Shown: positions 51,521 to 60,315, numbered from the stretch's first letter. The stretch is DNA of 64,000 nucleotides from Neobacillus rhizophilus (GCF_018343535.1 NZ_JAGYPF010000002.1:212103-276102); one strand, 5' to 3'. The notes: a model not told the origin generated them from the sequence alone. Program-made: numbers and translations.

Positions 51521-53023
51521 ATGAACGTAAGGGACATGTTGGCCGAGTGGTACATATACACGGATCGGCTGCCGATCTTAATCCTCGCACTACTTCTATT
51601 AATAGTAGGCTGGCTGGCGGCCAAAAAAATAGGGAAAGTGACCGAAGCCGCCCTCAAGAAAACGAGCTTCGATGACAAGCTTTTTTCAGGCTACGGAAGC
51701 CGAAAATATTCTTCAGAAAAAATCATTGGAAAAATTGTTTACTACCTATTACTGGTGTTTGTCTGGATTATCTTCTTTAATATGTTGAACTTAAGCTATA
51801 TTGCATCGCCGCTGGTCCATATGCTGTCGTCGATTACCGGCGCGATACCCAATGTATTAAAAGCTGCACTAATTCTATTGTTTGCTTGGGTCATCGCGAC
51901 AGTCCTGCGCAAGGCATTTGAAAAAGGGGCGACGGCGCTTCATTTGCCAGACAGGTTAGCCAAATGGAAGCTGGCCAAAACCGAAATCGATGGCCGCGAA
52001 AAAGTGGCGAAAATCGCCAAAGCACTGTTCTATTTCGTCTTGCTGCTGTTCTTGCCAGGGGTGCTCGGCGCCTTACAAATGGAGGGGGTATCAGAGCCGG
52101 TCGCCGGAATTCTGACAACCTTCCTATCATTTATTCCGAAGTTGTTTGCCGCTGCGTTGATTGTGTTCATAGGGTGGCTACTGGCGAAATTGGTCCGCGA
52201 TATTTTAACGAATTTTTTAAAAAGCATTGGCAGTGAAACGCTTGGCGAGCGGTTAGGAATGAAGGGAAGCCTGGACCTTGCTGGGATCGTCGGAAATATT
52301 GTGTTTATCTTAATCTTGATTCCTACGATTATTACCGCTTTGGAAAAATTGGACCTGCAAGGGGTTTCTGCTCCGGCGATTGCGATGCTGGAAAAAGTGG
52401 TGGCGTTGATTCCCAATATCGCAGTAGCAGTGGTGCTGATATTGGCGGGGATCTGGCTTGGCAAGTGGGTGGAAAAACTGGTGGCGCAAATGCTGTGGAG
52501 GCTGCGGTTTGATGGTTTGCTGCACCAACTGGGTATTGGTGGTGCTGTTGGTCCTGAGTCAGCGAAGTACAGCCTGTCCCAGCTTGTCGGTATGGTTGTG
52601 AAAATTGTGATTGTCCTGTTATTTACCGTGGAAGCACTGCAAATAGTCGGCTTAGACTTCTTAGTGACCCTTGCGTCGGCGGTGCTGGCTTACCTGCCTA
52701 TGCTGTTCGCTGCCCTTGTGATTCTGGGGGTTGGCTTGTACGTCGGGAACCTAGTTGAGCGCATTGTTAGAAATGTGGTCAAGGAAAGTTATGCCCGCAC
52801 GCTGGCGGTGGTTGCCAAGTACGCTGTGTTTGCGGTGACCGTCTTTATGGCGCTCGACCAGCTTGGCGTGGCCCATTCCATTGTCAATGCTGCGTTTATC
52901 CTACTCTTAGGCGGCTTGGCCCTGGCGTTCGGCTTGTCATTTGGTCTCGGTGGCAAAGACTTTGCGGCGAAATATTTACGCAAGCTCGACAACAAACTGG
53001 ACGAGGAAGGAAATCAGCAATAA
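51521..53023 (+). CDS. Mechanosensitive-channel-type membrane protein with repeated conserved TM helices
   Basis: A 500-residue membrane protein built from four to five copies of a helix-pair unit, each of the form IPNxxxAxxILxxGWxxAKxV (for example FIPKLFAAALIVFIGWLLAK and LIPNIAVAVVLILAGIWLGK). This is the conserved TM helix found in CmpX/MscS-related proteins. The C-terminal end (GLGGKDFAAKYLRKLDNKL) recalls the MscS beta-domain entry (GLG-x-KD) but the rest of that domain is absent. ATG 51521 is seven bases after AAAGGAGA. A SigB-like promoter suggests an osmotic or envelope stress role. Confidence 0.8.
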   Translation: MNVRDMLAEWYIYTDRLPILILALLLLIVGWLAAKKIGKVTEAALKKTSFDDKLFSGYGSRKYSSEKIIGKIVYYLLLVFVWIIFFNMLNLSYIASPLVHMLSSITGAIPNVLKAALILLFAWVIATVLRKAFEKGATALHLPDRLAKWKLAKTEIDGREKVAKIAKALFYFVLLLFLPGVLGALQMEGVSEPVAGILTTFLSFIPKLFAAALIVFIGWLLAKLVRDILTNFLKSIGSETLGERLGMKGSLDLAGIVGNIVFILILIPTIITALEKLDLQGVSAPAIAMLEKVVALIPNIAVAVVLILAGIWLGKWVEKLVAQMLWRLRFDGLLHQLGIGGAVGPESAKYSLSQLVGMVVKIVIVLLFTVEALQIVGLDFLVTLASAVLAYLPMLFAALVILGVGLYVGNLVERIVRNVVKESYARTLAVVAKYAVFAVTVFMALDQLGVAHSIVNAAFILLLGGLALAFGLSFGLGGKDFAAKYLRKLDNKLDEEGNQQ

Positions 53024-53073
53024 GGGAAGTTAACAAACTGGACCAAGGAGGAAATAACCAATAATGGAAGATC

Positions 53074-53115
53074 ACAATCCGGAATCGATGCGACGATTTC
53101 GGATTGTTATTTTTC
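53074..53115 (+). terminator. Terminator after the channel gene
   Basis: ACAATCCGGAATCG pairs with CGATTTCGGATTGT, followed by TATTTTT. Lies about 50 bases after the stop. Confidence 0.75.
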
Positions 53116-53142
53116 AAGGATCTTTACAAAAGATTGTTGTCA

Positions 53143-53775
53143 ATAAAGGGTATTGGTATTGGTGCCTGAAACCGAGGAAAAATCGAGGGAAGGGTAGCCA
53201 ATAAGGGGTATTGGTGCCCGTAACTGAGGAAAAATCGAGGGAAGGGTAGCCAATAAAGGGTATTGGTGCCCGTAACCGAGAAAAAATCGAGGGAAGGGTA
53301 GCCAATAAGGGGTATTGGTGCCCGTAACCGAGGAAAAATCGAGGGAAGGGTAGCCAATAAAGGGTATTGGTGCCCGTAACTGAGGGGAAATCGAAGGAAG
53401 GGTAGCCAATAAAGGGTATTGGTGCCCGTAACTGAGGGAAAATCGAGGGAAGGGTAGCCAATAAAGGGTATTGGTGCCCGTAACTGAGGGGAAATAGAAG
53501 GAAGGGTAGCCAATAAAGGGTATTGGTGCCCGTAACCGAGGAAAAATCGAGGGAAGGGTAGCCAATAAGGGTTATTGGTGCCCGTAACCGAGGGAAAATC
53601 GAGGGAAGGGTAGCCAATAAAGGGTATTGGTGCCCGTAACTGAGAAAAAGCCGAGGGAAGGGTAGCCAATAAAGGGTATTGGTGCCCGTAACCGAAAAAA
53701 ATCGAGGGAAGGGTAGCCAATAAGGGGTATTAGTGCCTGAAAATGAAAAAAACCTAGTGGAAGGGTAGCCTATAG
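53143..53775. repeat. 52-bp tandem array, family C, twelve copies
   Basis: Unit: GGTAGCCAATAAAGGGTATT, GGTGCCCGTAACCGAGG, then AAAAATCGAGGGAAG. GTAGC starts at 53194, 53246, 53298, 53350, 53402, 53454, 53506, 53558, 53610, 53662, 53713 and 53765: ten steps of 52 and one of 51. All three minus-strand frames remain open through most of it, because the unit has no stop words and 52 is not a multiple of three. No ribosome binding sites; not called as genes. Confidence 0.95.
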
Positions 53776-53836
53776 GCGGCTTTCGCTTGGTGAATATACC
53801 AAAATGATTTTTTTTGTAGGGAGGGGGAAGTCGGCT

Positions 53837-55135
53837 ATGATGATCTTTAAATTATTGTTAATCGTGGTTTTAATCTTGCTGACGGGCTTTTTTGTGGCGG
53901 TGGAGTTTGCGATTGTCAAGGTACGGCCGTCGCGGCTTGCCGAATTAGTGCTCGACGGGAAGAAGGGGGCGGTGCCGGCAAAGCAGCTCGTTACCAAGCT
54001 CGATGAATACCTTTCGGCCTGTCAGCTCGGCATCACCGTTACCGCGCTCGGACTCGGGTGGTTAGGAGAGCCGACCTTTGAAAAATTGCTGCATCCGTTG
54101 TTCAGCGTCTTGCATTTAAATGAATCTGTTTCGCATTTTCTAGCCTTTGTGCTAGCCTTCGTTTTGGTGACCTTTCTACATGTAGTGGTCGGCGAACTGG
54201 CGCCCAAGACCGTCGCGATCCAAAAAGCGGAGACGATTGCACTGCTGTTCTCCGGGCCGATGATTCTGTTCAGCAAAATCATGCATCCCTTTATTTGGGC
54301 ACTGAACAGCTCGGCCCGTGCGCTCGCTGGCTTGTTTGGCTTCAAGCCAGCGACGGAGCAGGAGCTTGCCCACTCAGAGGAAGAGCTGCGCCTGCTGCTG
54401 GCGGAAAGCTTGGAGCAGGGGGAGATTAACCAGAATGAGTTCCAATATGTCAGTAATATTTTTGAATTTGATGAGCGGACCGCCAAGGAAATTATGGTGC
54501 CACGGATGGAAATGAGCTGCATCTCCGTTGATGAGTCCGTTCAGGAGGTGCTCCGAAAGCTGAAGGAGGAGGGGTACACCCGCTACCCCGTTATGGAAGG
54601 CGATAAAGATCATATAATCGGAGTAATGAATGTAAAAAGATTTTTAACAGCAAAATTGATGAATAAAGGCCTCTATGAAAATTGGAAAATCAAATCGTAC
54701 ATCCAGCCGGTGATTACCGTGATTGAAACGATCCCGATTCATGATTTGCTGGTCAAAATGCAGATGGAACGAATTCATATGGCAATTTTACACGATGAAT
54801 ATGGCGGCACCTCAGGGCTGGTGACGGTAGAGGACATCATCGAGGAAATTGTCGGCGAGGTGCGGGATGAATTTGATGCTGATGAGGTCGCGGACATTCA
54901 GAAGGTAGCGGAAAACCACTATATTGTAGATGCCAAAGTTCCGATTGCGTCCGTCAACCAGCTTCTCGACACAAGCCTGGCGGCCGAAGACGTCAACACC
55001 ATCGGCGGCTGGTTCCTCACCCAACACAACGCCCCCCAACTCGGAGCCGGTGCCACCCTTGAAACACAAGGCTGGCTCTTCAAGATTAATGAAGCAAACG
55101 GATCCCACATCATGTATTTGGAGGTACAAAAGTGA
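53837..55135 (+). CDS. CNNM/CorC-family membrane transporter with CBS pair
   Basis: A 432-residue protein of the hemolysin C/CNNM group. Residues 1-190 are the DUF21 membrane domain (LTGFFVAVEFAIVKVRPSRL, GELAPKTVAIQKAE); residues 205-335 a CBS pair (EIMVPRMEMSCISVDE, MNVKRFL, LHDEYGGTSGLVTVEDIIEEIVGE); residues 350-430 a CorC/HlyC domain. Members export or regulate Mg(II)/Co(II). ATG 53837 follows GAGGGGG. Its stop codon lies inside a GGGACGGTTC repeat. Confidence 0.92.
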   Translation: MMIFKLLLIVVLILLTGFFVAVEFAIVKVRPSRLAELVLDGKKGAVPAKQLVTKLDEYLSACQLGITVTALGLGWLGEPTFEKLLHPLFSVLHLNESVSHFLAFVLAFVLVTFLHVVVGELAPKTVAIQKAETIALLFSGPMILFSKIMHPFIWALNSSARALAGLFGFKPATEQELAHSEEELRLLLAESLEQGEINQNEFQYVSNIFEFDERTAKEIMVPRMEMSCISVDESVQEVLRKLKEEGYTRYPVMEGDKDHIIGVMNVKRFLTAKLMNKGLYENWKIKSYIQPVITVIETIPIHDLLVKMQMERIHMAILHDEYGGTSGLVTVEDIIEEIVGEVRDEFDADEVADIQKVAENHYIVDAKVPIASVNQLLDTSLAAEDVNTIGGWFLTQHNAPQLGAGATLETQGWLFKINEANGSHIMYLEVQK

Positions 55136-55150
55136 GGCATGGGGACGGTT

Positions 55151-55727
55151 CGAGATCGCTGAAAAACATTCCAAAGTAGGGGTTCTTAAAGACAAAACGG
55201 CCTTGGTTAAGAGTGGAAATGTTTTTAAAAAGCCATCTATTCTGCCCTGAGTGCAAGAAAAAGTGTCGCACCGGTAAAAATAAGCGGTCTATTCTGCCCA
55301 TGAGCACAAGAAAAGTGCCGCGACGGTAAAAATAAACCGGTCTATTTTGCCTGTGTTCACAAGAAAAGTGTCGCGACGGTAAAAATAAGCGGTCTATTCT
55401 GCCTGTGAGCACAAGAAAAGTGCCGCGACGGTAAAAATAAACCGGTCTATTCTGCCCGTGTGCACAAGAAAAGTGCCGCACCGGTAAAAATAAGCGGTCT
55501 ATTTTTCCCGTGTGCACAAGAAAAGTGCCGCGACGGTAAAAATAAACTGGTCTATTCTGCCCGTGTGCACAAGAAAAGTGCCGCACCGGTAAAAATAAGC
55601 AATCTATTCTACCCGTGTGCACAAGAAAAGTGTCGCACCGGTAAAAATATGCCATTTAGGTACTCCGTTTTGCCGCCTAAGAAAAATAGCGCTCCAGTTT
55701 CGTAGGATGTATTTTTCAGTGATCTCG
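55151..55727. repeat. Inverted arms enclosing array D, with GGGACGGTTC copies outside
   Basis: CGAGATCGCTGAAAAA (55151-55166) is inverted at 55712-55727 (TTTTTCAGTGATCTCG), 15 of 16 positions matching. Immediately outside are GGGGACGGTT (55141-55150) and GGACGGTTCTCG (55727-55738), in direct orientation. The block between is the 52/53-bp array. It has the outline of a composite insertion but encodes no protein. Confidence 0.75.
55255..55655. repeat. 52/53-bp alternating tandem array, family D, eight copies
   Basis: Unit: AAGTGCCGCGACGGTAAAAA, TAA(G/AC)CGGTCTATT, then CTGCCCGTGTGCACAAGAA. AAGTG starts at 55261, 55313, 55366, 55418, 55471, 55523, 55576 and 55628: steps 52, 53, 52, 53, 52, 53, 52. 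The two forms differ at TAAGCGG versus TAAACCGG, so the true unit is a 105-bp dimer. The 181-codon open frame on the minus strand follows from 105 being a multiple of three. Confidence 0.95.
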
Positions 55728-55788
55728 GACGGTTCTCGTGCCGCACTTTTTAATGCAAGCGATCAGTCACCTCCAGTTAAGACAGAAG

Positions 55789-55826
55789 AATGAGACAAGG
55801 GGCGCTTCCCTTGTCTCATTTTTTGA
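55789..55826 (+). terminator. Strong terminator-like hairpin without an adjacent gene
   Basis: AATGAGACAAGGG pairs perfectly with CCCTTGTCTCATT, followed by TTTTG. The nearest upstream gene ends 650 bases before. It may end read-through from the CNNM gene or belong to the repeat block. Confidence 0.7.
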
Positions 55827-55907
55827 TAAGCATCGAATTTGGTTTTAAATGGGCTAATAATGAAAGTTCGATGGTACTTGAGAACGATTCCGCTGTTTCT
55901 TCCCCAA

Positions 55908-55988
55908 AAATGAGGCAGAAGAACCGTCCCTATGCATCACCCCAAAAATGAGGCAGAAGAACCGTCCCCATGCATCGTCCCCATGCAT
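55908..55988. repeat. GGGACGGTTC dispersed repeats, tandem copies
   Basis: Two copies of CAAAAATGAGGCAGAAGAAC + CGTCCC(C/T)ATGCATC in tandem (37-base step), then a third partial GTCCCCATGCATCATTGC. The last copy reaches the stop of the minus-strand gene at 55988. The remaining sequence from 55827 to 55907 holds nothing recognisable. Confidence 0.8.
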
Positions 55989-56260
55989 CATTGCATTTTT
56001 TCGTTGTAGAATTGTACGGAGTAGGTGGCGCCTTCGTCGACCATTTTGTTGTCTTCGATGTCGTGCGGGTGGGGGTGGCCGCCTTTATGGATTGGGAGTT
56101 GTTCCGCTTTTTCAAAGACTGTCGGTAGCACTTTTCGCTTCATGTCTCTTAGAAAGCTTTCCGCTTTGAGGCGGTTCGGTTTATTTGATAGCCACATCGC
56201 AGCCGCCGAGGCCCCAGCTCCTACTGCCACTAACGATCCTATACCTACAATTCGTTTCAT
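55988..56260 (-). CDS. Small membrane-anchored protein under SigB control
   Basis: A 90-residue protein with one N-terminal hydrophobic segment (IVGIGSLVAVGAGASAAAMWL) and a hydrophilic remainder that includes KGGHPHPHDIEDNKM, a His-rich stretch. AAGGAGGT lies at normal distance before the ATG on the minus strand, and a perfect SigB promoter is 32 bases upstream. The layout resembles YtxH-type stress proteins, but no clear family match is seen. The stop is inside or at the edge of a repeat. Confidence 0.75.
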   Translation of the reverse strand: MKRIVGIGSLVAVGAGASAAAMWLSNKPNRLKAESFLRDMKRKVLPTVFEKAEQLPIHKGGHPHPHDIEDNKMVDEGATYSVQFYNEKMQ

Positions 56261-56291
56261 ATTAAAACCTCCTTATCGATTTTCTATATGC

Positions 56292-56317
56292 ATACCCACA
56301 GCTTGTACAGATGAAAC
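56292..56317 (-). promoter_or_regulatory. SigB promoter of the 90-residue gene
   Basis: On the minus strand GTTTCA (56317-56312), 14 bases, GGGTAT (56297-56292): identical in both hexamers and spacer to the rsbV promoter. Confidence 0.85.
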
Positions 56318-56366
56318 CTGTTTGGAGCGGCTAATTTTTGGGGAGAAAAAGAGAATAGGAGTTTCG

Positions 56367-57311
56367 GTGAAGGGAGCGAGTTGCTTGGAGACTTACTTTG
56401 GCAAACACAACTGGAAATGGGTGGGGCTGCATCAAATGGAGCTGGAGAATATCAATCCGCCGCTTCCTCAAGATCCTGCTTCGGATGCCTGGCTTAAACA
56501 TGCCCGTAAAAATCAAACCAACTATGTCAAGATCAGCAGTCTTGAAAACGGAGAAAAGGTATTGAATGGGTCGCTTATTTTTCAGCAAAGCTTTCGTGAT
56601 GAATGGGACTTTAAAATCTTTCATTTTTATTTGAAAAAGGACCTGCTGGTAACGGTCGGTCTGGAATTGCCGGGGGATGAGCAGGAAGAAATACAGCAGC
56701 AGTTGGGCAGCGCGGAAAACGCTGTCGACGGCTGTTTATTTTTCCTCGGGGAAATTGTCAATGGATTGCTCGTTGAGATTGATAAGTTTGAAGTGGCGCT
56801 CAAAACGTTGATTTGGGGTGTACGAAAACGAAATGAAACGAAGATTCTCGAGCTGCTCTACGCGCGCCGGCACGAATTATTGGTAGCGAAGAACTTGTTA
56901 ATTCCAATCAAAGAGCTGCGGATGGCGATTGAAGAGATCAATCTTCATGGTAGCAGCGAGGTGTATGCTAGCACCTGCAGACGGATTGAACGGGCGATGG
57001 CGCTGCTTGGTGAATATGAGCACGAGCTTGATGCGATGATCAATTTGGAGGAGGTCATCTCCTCGCATCGCGGCAATGAAATTATGAAAACATTGACAGT
57101 GATGACAACGATTTTTACGCCGGTCATGGCTTTCGGGGCATTATGGGGGATGAATTTCAAGCACATGCCGGAGCTTGAGTGGCGCTTTGGCTATATTCTG
57201 TCGCTCGTGTTGATTGTGGTATCGACAGCCTTATTATATGGCTATTTAAAAATGAAAGGCTGGACCGGGGACTTGTTGAAAGGGAAAAAGAGAGGATCGT
57301 TTTTTAAATAA
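56367..57311 (+). CDS. corA: CorA-family magnesium transporter
   Basis: About 314 residues. The long charged alpha region (KRNETKILELLYARRHELLVAKNLL) is followed by two C-terminal membrane helices with the CorA signature: FGALWGMNFKHMPE (GMN motif) between them. It forms pentameric Mg(II) channels. GTG 56367 is chosen since AGGAG lies five bases upstream; longer frames run into the divergent gene. A weak SigB-like pair (GTTTGG 56320, GGGAGA 56341) is upstream. A terminator follows. Confidence 0.88.
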   Translation: MKGASCLETYFGKHNWKWVGLHQMELENINPPLPQDPASDAWLKHARKNQTNYVKISSLENGEKVLNGSLIFQQSFRDEWDFKIFHFYLKKDLLVTVGLELPGDEQEEIQQQLGSAENAVDGCLFFLGEIVNGLLVEIDKFEVALKTLIWGVRKRNETKILELLYARRHELLVAKNLLIPIKELRMAIEEINLHGSSEVYASTCRRIERAMALLGEYEHELDAMINLEEVISSHRGNEIMKTLTVMTTIFTPVMAFGALWGMNFKHMPELEWRFGYILSLVLIVVSTALLYGYLKMKGWTGDLLKGKKRGSFFK

Positions 57312-57312
57312 G

Positions 57313-57338
57313 ACACGTCATTGGGGCGTGTTTTTTTG
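57313..57338 (+). terminator. Terminator after corA
   Basis: ACACG pairs with CGTGT followed by seven T residues. Short stem. Confidence 0.65.
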
Positions 57339-57432
57339 TGCGCATATCCCACTATTTATCTAGGCCATCCGCTCGATTCGGCCTTTTAGCATATTTTGGT
57401 ATAATACTAGAAAAAATTTTTAAAAAAAATAG

Positions 57433-57458
57433 GTTTCAGATATAAACAACGTGGGTAT
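57433..57458 (+). promoter_or_regulatory. SigB promoter of the rsbV-rsbW-sigB operon
   Basis: GTTTCA (57433-57438), 14 bases, GGGTAT (57453-57458). The operon is autoregulated by SigB in related species. Rest of the 57340-57490 gap is AT-rich with no gene. Confidence 0.9.
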
Positions 57459-57490
57459 ATACCCTATAAATCATGTAGAGGTGAGGATGG

Positions 57491-57802
57491 ATGAATTTAA
57501 CGATCGACAAGCAGCAAAATGAGAATGAAGTGGTAGTTAAAGCGGCAGGGGAAATTGATGCGTTTACGGCACCAAAGCTTAGAGAGGAATTGGCGTTGCT
57601 CGCCGACGGAAAAAATAAAGTGATTACCGTCAATCTAAAGGATGTAACGTATTTGGACAGTACCGGACTGGGCGTATTCGTCGGCTTGTTCAAGCAATTG
57701 AAAAATAATGGCGGCGAGCTTAGGCTGCTTGAAATGTCAGAGCGGCTGAAGCGGCTGTTTCAAATTACGGGATTGAGTCATGTAATGGAAATTAGAGGAT
57801 AG
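57491..57802 (+). CDS. rsbV: Anti-anti-sigma factor RsbV
   Basis: A 103-residue STAS-domain protein that, when unphosphorylated, binds RsbW and frees SigB. The phosphorylation site is Ser57 in YLDSTGLGVFVGL. N-terminal GEIDAFTAPKLREEL is typical. GAGGTGAGG precedes the ATG. RsbW lies 12 bases downstream. Dephosphorylated by the RsbY-type phosphatase encoded at 59095. Confidence 0.97.
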   Translation: MNLTIDKQQNENEVVVKAAGEIDAFTAPKLREELALLADGKNKVITVNLKDVTYLDSTGLGVFVGLFKQLKNNGGELRLLEMSERLKRLFQITGLSHVMEIRG

Positions 57803-57814
57803 GGGAAGAGCGAT

Positions 57815-58288
57815 ATGATGGATTATATTGAAATGAAGATTCCAGCAAAGCCGGAGTATGTTGGTGTAATGCGTTTGACGTTATCAGGAATTGCCAGCCG
57901 GATGGGGTATACATATGAGGAAATTGAAGATCTGAAAATCGCATTGAGCGAGGCCGTCACAAATGCGGTCCAGCATGCGTACGGCAAGGACGAGGGCGGC
58001 GAGGTGATTGTCGGCTTTGGCATCTACGACGACAAGCTGGAAATAGCGGTGGCCGATAGTGGAAAGAGCTTTGATTTTATCCAGACAAAAAATGAATTGG
58101 GTCCTTACACCGAATCAAGTACTGTGGAGCAATTAACAGAGGGAGGGTTAGGACTATTTTTAATAGAAACGTTGATGGATGAAGTCCGAGTTTTGAATCA
58201 TTCCGGAGTGACGGTCTTCATGGCGAAGTATTTGGGCGGGGAGCGTGAAAATCATGACACAGCCATCGCAAACCATGAAACGAACTAA
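57815..58288 (+). CDS. rsbW: Anti-sigma-B factor, serine-protein kinase RsbW
   Basis: A GHKL-type kinase of 157 residues that holds SigB and phosphorylates RsbV. The ATP-binding boxes are LSEAVTNAVQHAYG (N box), VADSGKSFD (G1) and TEGGLGLFLIETLMDEV (G2). Two ATG codons start the frame. Its 3' end overlaps sigB by 35 bases, suggesting coupled translation that keeps the two in balance. Confidence 0.97.
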   Translation: MMDYIEMKIPAKPEYVGVMRLTLSGIASRMGYTYEEIEDLKIALSEAVTNAVQHAYGKDEGGEVIVGFGIYDDKLEIAVADSGKSFDFIQTKNELGPYTESSTVEQLTEGGLGLFLIETLMDEVRVLNHSGVTVFMAKYLGGERENHDTAIANHETN

Positions 58289-59045
58289 GGAAGAAATCGA
58301 GGCGTTAATTGCCGAATTTCAAGAAAATGAAAGTCCATCAGCCCAGACCATCTTAGTGGAGCATTACACGGCTTTGGTCGCAAGCCTTGCACGGAAATAT
58401 TCAAAGGGGAAAAGCTTCGATGAGGACATCATGCAGGTAGCGATGATTGGACTGTTGTCCGCAATCAGAAGGTTCGACCCCAGCATCGGTCGTCCGTTCG
58501 AGTCCTTTTTGATCCCGACCGTAATCGGGGAAATGAAGCGATTTTTACGGGATAAAACATGGAGTGTGCATGTGCCAAGGCGCGTCAAGGATGTTTGGCC
58601 GAAGCTCAAAACGGTGGTGGACGAGCTGACCAATCAATATCAGCGGTCACCAAAGATTCATGAAATTGCCGAGTATCTAGAGATTTCCGAGGAGGAAGTA
58701 CTGGAGGCGATGGAAATGGGCAAGAGCTATCAGGCATCTTCTGTCGACCAATCGATTGAAGCAGGCTCGGATGGCAGTACGGTGACCGTATTGGATGTTG
58801 TCGGCGCTCCTGATGAAGGCTTTGAAAAAGTTGATCAGAAGCTTCTGCTTGAAAGCGCGCTTGATGTTCTTTCTGAGCGGGAAAAGACGATTATTCATTG
58901 CGCGTTTATCGAAAACAAAAGCCAGCGGGAAACCGGAGAATTAATGGGAATATCGCAAATGCACGTTTCCCGGCTGCAGAAGAAGGCACTTGAAAAATTG
59001 CGCAAGGCCCTGGGGAGTCAGACCACTGATGAAGAGACGCGTTAA
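58254..59045 (+). CDS. sigB: RNA polymerase general stress sigma factor SigB
   Basis: A 263-residue group 3 sigma factor: region 2 (DEDIMQVAMIGLLSAIRRFDPS, TVIGEMKRFLRDKTWSVHVPR), region 3 (QRSPKIHEIAEYL) and region 4 (SQRETGELMGISQMHVSRLQ). ATG 58254 is about 11 bases after GGGGAG; GTG 58245 is too near that site. It would read promoters of the form GTTTMA-N14-GGGWAW, of which six good matches lie in this window. Confidence 0.96.
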   Translation: MTQPSQTMKRTKEEIEALIAEFQENESPSAQTILVEHYTALVASLARKYSKGKSFDEDIMQVAMIGLLSAIRRFDPSIGRPFESFLIPTVIGEMKRFLRDKTWSVHVPRRVKDVWPKLKTVVDELTNQYQRSPKIHEIAEYLEISEEEVLEAMEMGKSYQASSVDQSIEAGSDGSTVTVLDVVGAPDEGFEKVDQKLLLESALDVLSEREKTIIHCAFIENKSQRETGELMGISQMHVSRLQKKALEKLRKALGSQTTDEETR

Positions 59046-59094
59046 ACAGTCGGGGTCAGGCGCCAGCAGCATCAATAGTTTGGGGGGAACATCT

Positions 59095-60228
59095 ATGAAT
59101 ATTGTAATTGTCGATGATAATCGGACGAACCTGATGATTATAGAAAAAATCCTGCAGAAGGCGGGTTACGATCAATTGGTGCTGCTGACATCAGCACGAG
59201 AATTATATGACTATTTGCAGCTGGATGCGGGACGACCCCGTGAGGTTCCGGTTGATTTAATTCTTATGGATTTGATGATGCCGGAAATCGACGGAATCGA
59301 GGCATGCCGGACGATTCTAGCCAATGAGCGTTTCCACGACCTGCCGATTATTTTTGTCTCGGCTATGGGCGATTCCTATAAAATGGCCGAAGCAATGGAT
59401 GCCGGAGCGCTCGATTATGTCATGAAGCCCATCAACAAGGTTGAACTGCTGGCCCGGATTCGGTCGGTCTTGCGCCTGAAACATGAGATGAACTTGCGCA
59501 AGGAACGAGATAAGCGGATTCAATTCGAGCTGGATTTGGCCAAGCAGGTCCAGCGCAGTGTGCTTGGCAGTCCGCTTGAGAACGAAGATGTGACGATATC
59601 TGCCGTTTATAGGCCTTCCTTTGAACTGGCCGGCGACCTGTACGCCTGGTACCAAATCAGCCCCCATCGCTATGGGGTTATTTTGCTTGATATGATGGGG
59701 CACGGTATTTCCTCGTCACTTGTCTGTATGTACATATATTCTGCATTAAAGGACGCGATTACAGGAATGGGCGACCCGGCGGCCGTGATGCAGGAGCTCA
59801 ATCGGCGTATGAATCAGCTCCATATGCCTGAAAGTCTGATAAACTATTATTTCACTGCGATTTATTTTGTCCTGGATACGCAAAAACAGACGATCGAGTA
59901 CGTGAATGCGGGGCATCCAGCAGGTCTTGCGCTGATCGATGGGGAAGTGAAGCAGCTTGACCAAGGCTGCTCGGCGATTGGTTTTTTTGAAAAAATAGAG
60001 GTAACCACGGGTGTGATTCCTTATAAGGAAGACGCGCGGATTTTGCTGTTTACCGACGGGCTGTCTGAATGGCTGGAGGAGGAGTACGAGGACGCATGGG
60101 AAAAGCTGATCAGCGGTTTGCGGCAAAACGACAATCCGGAGCGCCTGCTCGAGCAGCTGCTGCCGGGTGCGAAGCCGTTGAAGGAGCAGAAAGATGACCT
60201 GTGCCTGGTGATGATTTCTGCGAATTAG
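59095..60228 (+). CDS. rsbY: Receiver-PP2C phosphatase, RsbY type
   Basis: A 377-residue protein with an N-terminal response-regulator receiver (VIVDDNRTNLMI, phosphoacceptor Asp59 in LMDLMMPEIDG, Lys in YVMKPINK) and a C-terminal SpoIIE-type PP2C phosphatase (ELAGDLYAWYQ, ILLDMMGHGISSSL, VNAGHPAG, LLFTDGLSE). The B. cereus equivalent dephosphorylates RsbV when its receiver is phosphorylated by RsbK. ATG 59095 has GGGGGGAA upstream; the frame extending into sigB is rejected. The lack of RsbR/S/T or RsbP genes here supports the RsbKY pathway. Confidence 0.93.
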   Translation: MNIVIVDDNRTNLMIIEKILQKAGYDQLVLLTSARELYDYLQLDAGRPREVPVDLILMDLMMPEIDGIEACRTILANERFHDLPIIFVSAMGDSYKMAEAMDAGALDYVMKPINKVELLARIRSVLRLKHEMNLRKERDKRIQFELDLAKQVQRSVLGSPLENEDVTISAVYRPSFELAGDLYAWYQISPHRYGVILLDMMGHGISSSLVCMYIYSALKDAITGMGDPAAVMQELNRRMNQLHMPESLINYYFTAIYFVLDTQKQTIEYVNAGHPAGLALIDGEVKQLDQGCSAIGFFEKIEVTTGVIPYKEDARILLFTDGLSEWLEEEYEDAWEKLISGLRQNDNPERLLEQLLPGAKPLKEQKDDLCLVMISAN

Positions 60229-60315
60229 ATGGGTTGGCAAATGAGAGGGTGCCGGCTGAGAGCTGACACCCCTATCGGACGTTGGTGTGGGTTATGAGCG
60301 ACAGTAATAACACTT

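Noticed and set aside
53114..53720. Three overlapping minus-strand frames of 141-198 codons in array C
   Set aside because: All three phases are open at once, which real coding sequence does not show. The unit is 52 bp, so the frame shifts every copy.
55110..55655. 181-codon minus frame in array D
   Set aside because: Product of the 105-bp stop-free dimer unit; no start site and it overlaps the CNNM end.
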